From Acidobacteriota bacterium (GTDB lineage Bacteria > Acidobacteriota > Holophagae > Thermotomaculales > Thermotomaculaceae): a stretch of DNA of 44,076 nucleotides. Shown here one piece after another: positions 1 to 7,343 of this stretch (positions within the stretch are counted from its first letter, which is position 1; each line of letters opens with the position of its first letter). The notes under the pieces were generated by a model. The model was not told the origin of the DNA, ran no database searches, and was given only the letters and a program-made list of their open reading frames with translations. The DNA is taken from NCBI GenBank assembly GCA_013152385.1, contig JAADGL010000018.1, positions 1 to 44,076 on the forward strand, given 5' to 3'. A program made the position numbers and the translations under genes.

Positions 1-82
1 GCAGTTTTTGGGGATAGGCTGCTGCCGCCGAAGTGCGCCGTTGAGCTTGCTCATAAGAAGCGCTTCGGTGTCAGCAGCCGTA

Positions 83-102
83 CTGACGGCACCAGCCGTC
101 AG
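83..102. repeat. Perfect hairpin with nearby 14-nt direct repeat, downstream of phoR
   Basis: CTGACGGC (83-90) and GCCGTCAG (95-102) are perfect inverted arms around a 4-nt loop. A 14-nt string, CCGTCAGCGCGGCG, occurs at 96-109 and again at 148-161, so it overlaps both the hairpin and the phoR stop codon. No T-run follows on either strand, so this does not look like a normal intrinsic terminator. It may be a REP-like GC-rich repeat or a stabilising 3' hairpin for the pst-pho transcript. No gene could be supported in bases 1-150. Confidence 0.45.
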
Positions 103-150
103 CGCGGCGAAACCGTCAACACGGCAGACCCCCCCAATGCAGTGGAACCG

Positions 151-1896
151 TCAGCGCGGCGGAACCTCCGGCGCTCCGCGCCGCCGCGGCAAAGGTTCCT
201 TCTCCTCCACCAGCACAACGGTAAAGGTGTTGCCGCCCCGGCTGTTTTCACTGAGAGAAACGCTGCCCCGGTAGAGGGTGGCGATATGTTTTACGATGGA
301 AAGCCCGAGGCCGGTACCGCTGCGCTCCCGATTCCGTGACCGGGAAACGGTGTAAAAACGCTCAAAAATCCGGCTCCGCTGGCCAAGCGGAATCACCGGG
401 CCTTCATCGGATACGGAGAGAATCACGGTTTCATCCGAATGGTTCAGCTCAATTTCCACAGTTTCCCCCGAGCTGTATTTCAACGCGTTGTCAATGAGGT
501 TGGTTAATACACTTTCAAGATGCTCCCTGCGGATGAAAACAGATGTGTCATTTTCATTGAAACGGAGTTTTTTCCCGCATTCCCGGTAACGCGCAGCCAG
601 TTCACCCGCAAAGTCGTCCCAGTTCACCGGCTCCGGTACTTTTACTGTCTGGCCGGTGTTTTCCAGCCGGTGCAATTCCAGCAAATCGCCGATCAGGTCG
701 TTGAGCCGCCGGGTCTGGTTCAGGATTATTCTGTGAAATCTGTCCGCGTCTTCCCGGGCAATTTCCCGGTTCTCTACCAGGGTTTCCGCATAGCCCATTA
801 TGGAAGCCATCGGGGTTTTCAATTCGTGGGTAATGTTCCCGATAAGTTCACTTTTAAATACGTCATAGCGCCCCCGCTCAGTGATATCGTGAATGACAAT
901 CAGGGTATCGGATTTAATTTCACGGACATAAACTTCAAAAAAACGCCCCCCCCGGCTGAGCCTGGGAAAGTATTTTTCATCCGACTGAAGTATGTTCCGA
1001 ATTAATGACAGGGATTCCATATCCGAAATTCTGTCCAGAACATTTTCCCCGCGATTCAGCCTGGCGCCAAGGTGTTTTTCTACGTTCTGATTAAAGAGAA
1101 TCACCCGGTTCTCTCCATCAAGAAGAATTATGCTTTCTTCCATTGTGGAAAGAATCTGCTTTAATCTGGCACGTTCGTCCATAACTTTTTTCTGATTTCT
1201 CAGCATTGAATGATAGATTCGATAAATCAGGCCGGAAATCCGGGACATGGTGGGGTCATCAAAGGCGGGGAAATGTACATCTTCCTCCCCGCTTTCCACC
1301 TGCCGGACGATTTCATCCAGCTGCCGGAGGGGATACGCGAGACGTTTTGCAAGGTAGAGGGAAATCAGCCCGGTGGCAATGAGGAGAAATATCAGCGAAA
1401 GTACCACATGGTTCCGCCATGCCGCCTGAATCTGTTTCACATAGGTCATGGGGTAGGCAAGGCGGAGAACCAGATTGTTCGGCAGACGCTCCGCGTAGTA
1501 CATCATTTCCTGTTTCACCGTGTGGCTGAAGCGAATGGAGTGCCCTTTCCCCCGAAGCATCGCGGCTGCCACTTCCGGCCGGGTGCTGTGGTTTTCCATT
1601 TTCAGAATTCCGCCCGGGTTCAGGTAGGAATCGTCCACCACTTTTCCGTCCGGGCGAATCAGGGTTACCCGGAGAGTCGTTTTCGCGGAAATCCGCTGTA
1701 CACGGCGGTGGGCGGCAGGACTGAAATGATATGAATTTTCGTATTGAGCCAGTATCTGCCACATGTTCCGCATTTCGGAAAGAAGCTCGTTTTTTCCCGA
1801 TTCCATCATCCGCCCCGCCGAGTAGGAAAACACCCAGAGTAGAACCAGAACTATGGGAATGTAGATGATGGCAAAGTATTTCAGGAAAGATTTCAT
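151..1896 (-). CDS. phoR: Phosphate regulon sensor histidine kinase PhoR
   Basis: Inner-membrane histidine kinase, 581 residues, expected to phosphorylate PhoB under phosphate limitation. TM1 lies near residues 7-26 and TM2 near 163-183, with an extracytoplasmic loop of about 135 residues between them; many PhoR proteins have much smaller loops. A HAMP-like linker (about 184-240), a PAS domain (about 245-345) and the HisKA region follow, with the phosphoacceptor His357 in NITHELKTP. The ATPase domain has its N box near 466-470 and GTGLGLSIV at 527-535. The G1 region reads DEGPVIP where DxGxGI is usual, so one glycine is replaced. The last 17 or so residues are Pro/Arg-rich and run into the downstream GC-rich repeat. 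The start overlaps the phoB stop (ATGA). The pst-phoU-phoB context makes PhoR the clear assignment. Confidence 0.93.
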   Translation of the reverse strand: MKSFLKYFAIIYIPIVLVLLWVFSYSAGRMMESGKNELLSEMRNMWQILAQYENSYHFSPAAHRRVQRISAKTTLRVTLIRPDGKVVDDSYLNPGGILKMENHSTRPEVAAAMLRGKGHSIRFSHTVKQEMMYYAERLPNNLVLRLAYPMTYVKQIQAAWRNHVVLSLIFLLIATGLISLYLAKRLAYPLRQLDEIVRQVESGEEDVHFPAFDDPTMSRISGLIYRIYHSMLRNQKKVMDERARLKQILSTMEESIILLDGENRVILFNQNVEKHLGARLNRGENVLDRISDMESLSLIRNILQSDEKYFPRLSRGGRFFEVYVREIKSDTLIVIHDITERGRYDVFKSELIGNITHELKTPMASIMGYAETLVENREIAREDADRFHRIILNQTRRLNDLIGDLLELHRLENTGQTVKVPEPVNWDDFAGELAARYRECGKKLRFNENDTSVFIRREHLESVLTNLIDNALKYSSGETVEIELNHSDETVILSVSDEGPVIPLGQRSRIFERFYTVSRSRNRERSGTGLGLSIVKHIATLYRGSVSLSENSRGGNTFTVVLVEEKEPLPRRRGAPEVPPR

Positions 1897-2568
1897 TTTT
1901 CCATCCGGTAACCGATTTTCGGAACAGAACGGATCAGCCGTCCCTTTTCCCCCAGTTTTTTCCGGAGGGAAGAAATGTGGGCATCCACGGTTCTGGTGAA
2001 TATTTCCGCTTCATAGCCCCAGATGGTGTTCAATAGCTGATTGCGGGTGAATACTTTTTCCGGATTCCGGACAAAAAGCAAAAGCAGCTCGAATTCCTTG
2101 GCCGCCAGCTGGATGTCTCTGCCGTCCACACTGGCCCGATGGGTTTCGGTGTTGACACAGATGCCGGAATGAACTGCCGTTTCCCTGCCTGTGCTGCCGG
2201 ACCGGCGGAGCAGTGCCGCCGTTTTCGCGAGCAGTATTTTGATACTGAATGGTTTTGTCAGGTAGTCATCCGCCCCCGCGTCAAGGCCCGATACGATTTC
2301 ATCTTCACTGTCTTTCGCGGAAACAATCATCACCGGGATTTCCGAAACCCGGTCCATTCTGCGGAGAATTTTCAAAAACTGGTCCCCCTGAAGCCCGGGC
2401 AGCATGAGATCCAGCAGAATCAAATAAATCATAGTGTGTTTCTTTCAGCAGCATCAGTGCGTCGTTGGCGTTTGCGGTTCCGGTGGGGGCAAAGCCGGCT
2501 GTTTTCAGGTTGAATTCCACCAGTTCCCGGAGATCCGGCTCGTCTTCAATGACCAGTATCTGTTTCAT
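1893..2568 (-). pseudogene. phoB: Phosphate response regulator PhoB, frameshifted by a 4-bp tandem duplication
   Basis: An OmpR/PhoB-family regulator lies in two frames. The first part starts at 2568 (MKQILVIEDEP) and keeps the acidic pocket. The second part, read through to 1893, has the phosphoacceptor Asp in LILLDLMLPG, the KPF lysine and the complete winged-helix DNA-binding domain. The break coincides with AAATAAAT on the plus strand (2422-2429). Removing one AAAT restores H-Y-D-L-I-L-L-D and one 223-residue PhoB, the normal family length. As sequenced, the first frame runs on into unrelated residues and stops at 2305. An ATG at 2432 could start a 179-residue protein that lacks the first beta strand and helix. 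The start overlaps phoU by 23 bp and the end overlaps phoR. It may be a true mutation or an assembly error. Confidence 0.9.
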
Positions 2569-3232
2569 GCTCTGCTTCCTCCAGCGGAATATGGCGGATA
2601 ATGTTCCCCGAAACCATAAAGTAGACGTTTTCAGCAATATTTGTGGTGTAGTCGGCAATCCGTTCCAGCCCTTTCGCCACCAGCATCAGGGAAAATACCG
2701 CCTGATTTTTTCTCAAATCTTCCACAAGATAGGTCACCAGTTCCCGGAGAATCTGGTTATTCAGATGGTCCACCTCGTCGTCCCGGCGAATCAGCGCCAG
2801 GGAACCGTCGGCATCTTTTTCAAGATAAGCGTTTACGCTGTCCACTACCATTTTTGCCGCAAGTTCCCCCATTCTCGGCAGGTCAATGTAAGGTTTTACC
2901 TGCGGAACCCGATTCAGTTTCAATACTTCCTTGCAGATGTCCACACAGTGGTCGCCGATTCGTTCCAGGTCCACAATTATCCGTGTTGCCGCAATGATGA
3001 AGCGTAAATCAATTGCTTTCGGTTCGTAAAGGGCAAATATTCTGAGACACTGCTCGTCAATCTCCACGTCCATATGGTCAATGCTGTCATCTCTCCGAAT
3101 CACGTCCCGTGCCAGCTCATCATCCCGTTCCACGAGAGAACGGACACTGTCACTGACCATCCGGGAAACTGCGTCTCCCATGCCGGCGATTCTGCCCCTC
3201 AAGTCTGTGTATTCCGCTTCCTGATGTCTCAT
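2546..3232 (-). CDS. phoU: Phosphate-specific transport system accessory protein PhoU
   Basis: A 228-residue, all-helical cytoplasmic protein made of two PhoU repeats. Each has the family's acidic metal-binding E/DxxxD pattern, around VIRRDDSIDHMD in the first repeat and LIRRDDEVDHLN in the second. PhoU bridges the PstSCAB transporter and PhoR and keeps the regulon off when phosphate is plentiful. Length and both motifs are typical. It starts 11 bp downstream of pstB and overlaps the phoB start by 23 bp, which fits translational coupling in a pst-phoU-phoBR transcript. Confidence 0.95.
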   Translation of the reverse strand: MRHQEAEYTDLRGRIAGMGDAVSRMVSDSVRSLVERDDELARDVIRRDDSIDHMDVEIDEQCLRIFALYEPKAIDLRFIIAATRIIVDLERIGDHCVDICKEVLKLNRVPQVKPYIDLPRMGELAAKMVVDSVNAYLEKDADGSLALIRRDDEVDHLNNQILRELVTYLVEDLRKNQAVFSLMLVAKGLERIADYTTNIAENVYFMVSGNIIRHIPLEEAEHETDTGH

Positions 3233-3243
3233 GTCCGCCTCCG

Positions 3244-4026
3244 TTACCCGAACCGACCGGTAATGTATTCTTCGGTCAATTTTACGTCCGGATTTGTGAA
3301 AATCACGTCTGTTTCGTTAAATTCTATCAGTTCTCCCACGTACATGAAAGCAGTATAATCCGAGATCCGCGCCGCCTGCTGCATATTGTGGGTCACGATG
3401 ATTACTGTTATTTCTTCTTTCAACCGGAAAATCAATTCTTCTATTTTACTGGTGGAGATGGGGTCAAGAGCGGATGTGGGTTCATCAAACAGAATCACTT
3501 TCGGCTCCACCGCCAGTGCCCTGGCAATGACCAGCCGCTGCTGCTGCCCGCCGGAAAGGCCGGAAGCACCGGATTTCAGCCTGTCTTTTACTTCATCCCA
3601 CAGGGCCGCGTGTTTCAACGCCGCTTCCACCCGGTGGGAAAGCTCTGTCCGGTTCCGTATCCCCTTCAGTTTCAGCCCGTAGGCAATATTGTCAAATACC
3701 GACATGGGAAACGGCGTCGGTTTCTGGAATACCATGCCGATTCCCGCCCGAAGTTCGGTGATGTCCACGTCTTTTCCCAGCAGGTTCCGGCCTTCCATCA
3801 GAATTTCCCCTTCATAGCGGTTGCCGGGGTACAAGTCATGCATCCGGTTGAAACAGCGGAGAAATGTTGTCTTTCCGCAGCCGGAGGGGCCGATCAACGC
3901 GGTAACGGAGTTTTTCGCCACATCCATTGAAATATTTTTTACCGCCCGGACGCTGCCATAGGAAAAACTCAGGTTCTGAACCCGAATCAATACCCTGCCC
4001 TTCTCAAGTTCAATTTGTTTGTTCAT
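3244..4026 (-). CDS. pstB: Phosphate ABC transporter ATP-binding protein PstB
   Basis: A 260-residue ABC ATPase that powers high-affinity phosphate import through PstC-PstA. Walker A is GPSGCGKTT near residue 46, the signature is LSGGQQQR, and Walker B is [12 protein letters not shown]. The Q-loop stretch [13 protein letters not shown] is characteristic of PstB and separates it from other ABC ATPases. Length is standard for the family. It follows pstA with only a one-base gap and precedes phoU. Confidence 0.97.
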   Translation of the reverse strand: MNKQIELEKGRVLIRVQNLSFSYGSVRAVKNISMDVAKNSVTALIGPSGCGKTTFLRCFNRMHDLYPGNRYEGEILMEGRNLLGKDVDITELRAGIGMVFQKPTPFPMSVFDNIAYGLKLKGIRNRTELSHRVEAALKHAALWDEVKDRLKSGASGLSGGQQQRLVIARALAVEPKVILFDEPTSALDPISTSKIEELIFRLKEEITVIIVTHNMQQAARISDYTAFMYVGELIEFNETDVIFTNPDVKLTEEYITGRFG

Positions 4027-4027
4027 G

Positions 4028-4870
4028 TCAGCTTCTGTACCTCCACTTAATCAAGAGCCTGCCGGCAACGGTTACCAGCAGAATCGCCACGGTAATTACC
4101 AGTGCCGCCGCCCATGCCATCCCGTGCCAGTCATCGTAGGGCCCCATCGCATACTGAAAAATGGTTACAGTCAGTGACGGGGTGGACTCACTGAGATTTG
4201 TCGTAAAAAATGAATTGTTGAACGAGGTAAAGAGCAGCGGTGCCGTTTCCCCCGCCACTCTCGCAATGGAGAGAAGAATCCCGGTAAAAATTCCGGTTGC
4301 GGCACCCCGGTATACCACCTGCGTAATCACTTTGTAATACGGCGCACCCAGGGCAAATGCCGCTTCCCGCAATGACCACGGCACCAGTGACATCATGTCT
4401 TCCGTGGTTCGAATCACCACCGGAATCATAATAATTGCCAGCGCGACTCCACCTGCCCAGCCGTTGAAATGGCCGATAGGCTTCACCATAATGGCATATA
4501 CAAAGGTTCCGATAACAATGGACGGCACCGATACCATAATGTCGGACAGGGTGCTGATAAAACGCCCCAGCCTTGAATGACGGCCGTATTCGGACAGAAA
4601 GGTTCCACCCAGTATTCCGAACGGAATCCCGATAACCATTGCCACCAGCGTAATCAATATCTGGCCCACAAATGCGTTTCGAAGGCCGCCGCCCTGAAAT
4701 CCCGGGGGAACCGGGTCTTTGGTGAACAAATCCATCGTAATAAATGACATTCCGTGGCGAAAAACGTCCCAGAGAATGAAAAACAGCCAGAAAAGCCCGA
4801 TTACAGCGGCAAACACGGATAAACTCAACGCCACTTTGTTCCGAATTTTGCGTTTTGTCAGAATGTTCAT
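4028..4870 (-). CDS. pstA: Phosphate ABC transporter permease PstA
   Basis: A 280-residue inner-membrane permease with about six transmembrane segments. The BPD-transport EAA loop is visible as [17 protein letters not shown] (about residues 166-182), the site that contacts PstB. It forms the translocation channel with PstC. The start overlaps the pstC stop by 4 bp (ATGA) and the end nearly touches pstB, so the three transporter genes are co-translated. Domain content and length are ordinary. Confidence 0.95.
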   Translation of the reverse strand: MNILTKRKIRNKVALSLSVFAAVIGLFWLFFILWDVFRHGMSFITMDLFTKDPVPPGFQGGGLRNAFVGQILITLVAMVIGIPFGILGGTFLSEYGRHSRLGRFISTLSDIMVSVPSIVIGTFVYAIMVKPIGHFNGWAGGVALAIIMIPVVIRTTEDMMSLVPWSLREAAFALGAPYYKVITQVVYRGAATGIFTGILLSIARVAGETAPLLFTSFNNSFFTTNLSESTPSLTVTIFQYAMGPYDDWHGMAWAAALVITVAILLVTVAGRLLIKWRYRS

Positions 4871-5799
4871 GATTTTGCCCGCTCTTTCAAAATAAATTTT
4901 GCCGCCGCCAGGGTCAGAAAACTCATTACAAACAGGATTAACGCGAGATAAAACAGAGATGCCATGTACATGTTTGAATCCGCCTCGGTAAACTCATTGG
5001 CAAGTGTCACGGTGATGGTGGCGGAGGCATCCAGAAGAGAATGGGCAATCTGATGCTTGTTTCCCAGTACAAAGGCAACTGCCATCGTTTCACCCAGTGC
5101 CCGGCCCATGGCAATGACCATTCCGCCGAACACTCCGCCTTTGGAATACGGGAGCACAACGTTTCGAATCACTTCCCAGCGGGTGGCACCGATACCGTAC
5201 GCGGATTCCCGCAGTACCTGCGGCGTAAGCGTGAAGGTGTCCCTCGCAATGGACGCCATGAAGGGAATAATCATAATGCTTAAAACCGTACTGGCGGTGA
5301 GAATATCAATTCCCAGCGGCGTACCGCTGAATAAGGAACCAAGATAGGGGACTTTCCCGATGGTATGCTGCAAAAAAGGCTCCACCGTATTGCCCATAAT
5401 GGGCGCCAGGGTAAAGAGGCCCCACATGCCGTAAATAATGCTTGGAATCGCCGCAAGCAGCTCAATTGCGGTTCCCATTGCCCCTTTCAGAAAATTCGGG
5501 CAGAGTTCTGTCATGAAAATTGCAATTCCGATTGAAACCGGTATTGCAATTATCATTGCCAGAACCGTGGTCACAATGGTTCCATACAGGGAACTGGCAG
5601 CACCGAAAACCTCATGAACCGGATCCCAGGTCGGCGTGGTAAGAAAACGAAAAAAGCCGAATTTGCGTATTGCGGGGAGGGACTGCTCCACAAGGGAAGC
5701 AAAAATTCCCACAATCACCACAAGCACTACAAGCGCCGCGCCGAAGGTAACGACCCGGAACAACTTGTCTTTATAGTCCGTTACATTTTGATTTGACAT
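4867..5799 (-). CDS. pstC: Phosphate ABC transporter permease PstC
   Basis: A 310-residue inner-membrane permease with six predicted transmembrane helices. The EAA-loop region reads LRESAYGIGATRWEVI. The start at 5799 (MSNQNVTDYKDK) is preferred because GGAAAG lies just upstream. An in-frame ATG at 5817 has no ribosome site and sits against the hairpin tail. PstC pairs with PstA in the high-affinity phosphate importer. It is separated from pstS by a gap of about 87 bp holding a terminator-like hairpin, and overlaps pstA by 4 bp. Confidence 0.94.
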   Translation of the reverse strand: MSNQNVTDYKDKLFRVVTFGAALVVLVVIVGIFASLVEQSLPAIRKFGFFRFLTTPTWDPVHEVFGAASSLYGTIVTTVLAMIIAIPVSIGIAIFMTELCPNFLKGAMGTAIELLAAIPSIIYGMWGLFTLAPIMGNTVEPFLQHTIGKVPYLGSLFSGTPLGIDILTASTVLSIMIIPFMASIARDTFTLTPQVLRESAYGIGATRWEVIRNVVLPYSKGGVFGGMVIAMGRALGETMAVAFVLGNKHQIAHSLLDASATITVTLANEFTEADSNMYMASLFYLALILFVMSFLTLAAAKFILKERAKS

Positions 5800-5818
5800 G
5801 TTCTTTCCAGAATTCATA

Positions 5819-5849
5819 CAAAAAGGGGGGAGAGAACCGTGTCCTCCCC
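5819..5849 (-). terminator. Hairpin plus U-run between pstS and pstC (likely partial terminator)
   Basis: On the minus strand GGGGAG (5849-5844) pairs with CTCCCC (5832-5827) around an 11-nt loop, followed by two C residues and a TTTTTG run. This has the form of a weak intrinsic terminator inside the operon. In other pst operons such a site makes pstS, the binding protein needed in excess, more abundant than the membrane components. Its strength here is inferred. Confidence 0.5.
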
Positions 5850-5886
5850 GTTTTTCCGGCAGACATCCTGTTTCCGAAACACAACA

Positions 5887-6894
5887 TCAATCTATTCCGT
5901 TTTTCTTCCAGTAGTCCCGGATGCTGCGCTTCAACGATTCCGGCAGGGGAACGTAAATCAGTTTCCTTGCCGTTTCGTCTCCGTTTTTAAATGCCCATTC
6001 AAAAAAATCCACAACCTTCCGGTTTACAGCGGATTTTTCCTTTCCGAGGAGGATAAAAGAAGCCCCTGCAATGGGCCAGGAACCGTCACCGGGGGCATCC
6101 ACCAGCCAGAGATAATAGCCTGTGTCAGGATTCCATCTGGCACCGGCAGCCGCATCTTTGAAGGATTCAAATGAAGGTTCAACAAACCGGCCGCTTTTAT
6201 TTTTCAGTTTCACATAGCACATTCTGCTCTGTTTTGCGTAGGCAAATTCCACATACCCGATGGAATTTTTCACCCGTTTTACATAGTTGGCAACACCTTC
6301 ATTCCCTTTGCCGCCGATTCCCACCGGCCAATTGACAGATTTTCCCGTCCCCACTTTCCGGCTCCAGTCTCCCGAACAAGCCGAAAGATAAGTTGTAAAA
6401 ATTGCCGTTGTACCGGAACCGTCCGAACGGTGAACAACTGTAATCTCAGAATCCGGAAGATTCAGCCCCTTGTTCAGCGCCTCAATTCTCGGATCATTCC
6501 ATTTTTTAATTTCACCGAGAAAAATCTCAGCCAGGGCTTCTCCGGTCAGTTTCAGCCGGCCGGCGCTCAGCCCTTTCACATTTACCACCGGCACCACGCC
6601 GCCGATAATCGCCGGAAACTGAAGGAGATTTCCCGCCTTCAACTCCGCCGGCTTTACCGGCGCATCAGACGCGCCGAAATCAACCGTACGGTTTTTAATC
6701 TGCCGGACTCCGCCTCCCGAACCAATGGACTGGTAATTTACCCGGACACCGGTTGTCCGGAAATAATTAAATGCCCAGGCGGAATAAACCGGATACGGAA
6801 AAGTCGCACCGGCGCCGTTAATCGTATTCCCGGCCATCAATGCGGGGGAAATCGCCAATAAAAGAAGTGAAAAGAAAATGGTTTTCAGTTTCAT
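5887..6894 (-). CDS. pstS: Phosphate-binding periplasmic protein PstS
   Basis: A 335-residue exported solute-binding protein that delivers phosphate to PstCA. The signal peptide covers about residues 1-21 (MKLKTIFFSLLLL, ending near LMAG). Family motifs are GAGATFPYPVY at the mature N-terminus, SIGSGGGVRQI, DFGASDAP and the phosphate-binding HRSDGSGTT. The start at 6894 is chosen because AAGGAGG lies 6 nt upstream. An earlier in-frame ATG at 6915 has no such site and would put charged residues before the signal peptide. It is first in the pst-pho operon and has a candidate Pho box 57 bp upstream. Confidence 0.96.
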   Translation of the reverse strand: MKLKTIFFSLLLLAISPALMAGNTINGAGATFPYPVYSAWAFNYFRTTGVRVNYQSIGSGGGVRQIKNRTVDFGASDAPVKPAELKAGNLLQFPAIIGGVVPVVNVKGLSAGRLKLTGEALAEIFLGEIKKWNDPRIEALNKGLNLPDSEITVVHRSDGSGTTAIFTTYLSACSGDWSRKVGTGKSVNWPVGIGGKGNEGVANYVKRVKNSIGYVEFAYAKQSRMCYVKLKNKSGRFVEPSFESFKDAAAGARWNPDTGYYLWLVDAPGDGSWPIAGASFILLGKEKSAVNRKVVDFFEWAFKNGDETARKLIYVPLPESLKRSIRDYWKKNGID

Positions 6895-6950
6895 TGAATC
6901 CTCCTTCGCAGCCATGGTAAAAAAACAATGAAAGAAGATTGCATCAAAAC

Positions 6951-6967
6951 TGTAAAAAAGATGTAAA
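6951..6967 (-). promoter_or_regulatory. Candidate Pho box upstream of pstS
   Basis: On the minus strand TTTACA is repeated exactly with a 5-nt spacer, an 11-bp period. This is the arrangement of PhoB/PhoP half-sites, which are TTAACA-like repeats 11 bp apart. It lies 57 bp before the pstS start and overlaps where a -35 element would be. No convincing -10 could be assigned. The role is inferred from motif and position. Confidence 0.5.
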
Positions 6968-7343
6968 CATCCGAAATGCTCTATCGAAACCGGAACAAAA
7001 ACAGGATTGAATACCGAAGAAGGTTAAAACAGCCGCTGAAAACCGGCCTCCATGCCCAGCCGTTCGAAACCAAGGGGAGGCAGGTTCAAATTTGGGTTGG
7101 CGTTTCATGGTGTCTATTCGATGCTGATTAGTTGGTGGGGTAATCTTTTGAATCGAAAAAAACTTGATAGAACCTGCTCCCCACTCACATGGTTTCATAT
7201 ATGTATACGTAAAAAGAAAGAAAATAGTTCCGGATTATTTCATAATTTTGAAATTAACGGCGTTCATTTCAATGAAAAAACAGATGAATGAAATTAGCTG
7301 TTTCATGTTAAAATCAACGGAACACAAAGCACAAGGAGCAATG
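6968..7343. other. Divergent intergenic region between pstS and the POT transporter
   Basis: The gap between the two start codons is about 450 bp. Apart from the Pho box no gene was found. The half nearer the transporter (about 7190-7330) is clearly A/T-rich and probably holds its promoter, but no good -35/-10 pair stood out. An open frame on the plus strand extends upstream of the transporter start, but it has no ribosome site and no recognisable protein sequence. Confidence 0.5.

Noticed and set aside
520-1005. Long open frames on the plus strand opposite phoR and other minus-strand genes
   Set aside because: They are antisense shadows of clearly identified genes and show no family motifs.
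7118-7144. A string resembling a 16S rRNA helix (GATTAGTTGGTGGGGTAAT)
   Set aside because: It matches a conserved 16S stretch only if four bases are deleted, and the flanks are unlike rRNA. It is too short to be an rRNA gene and is probably chance.
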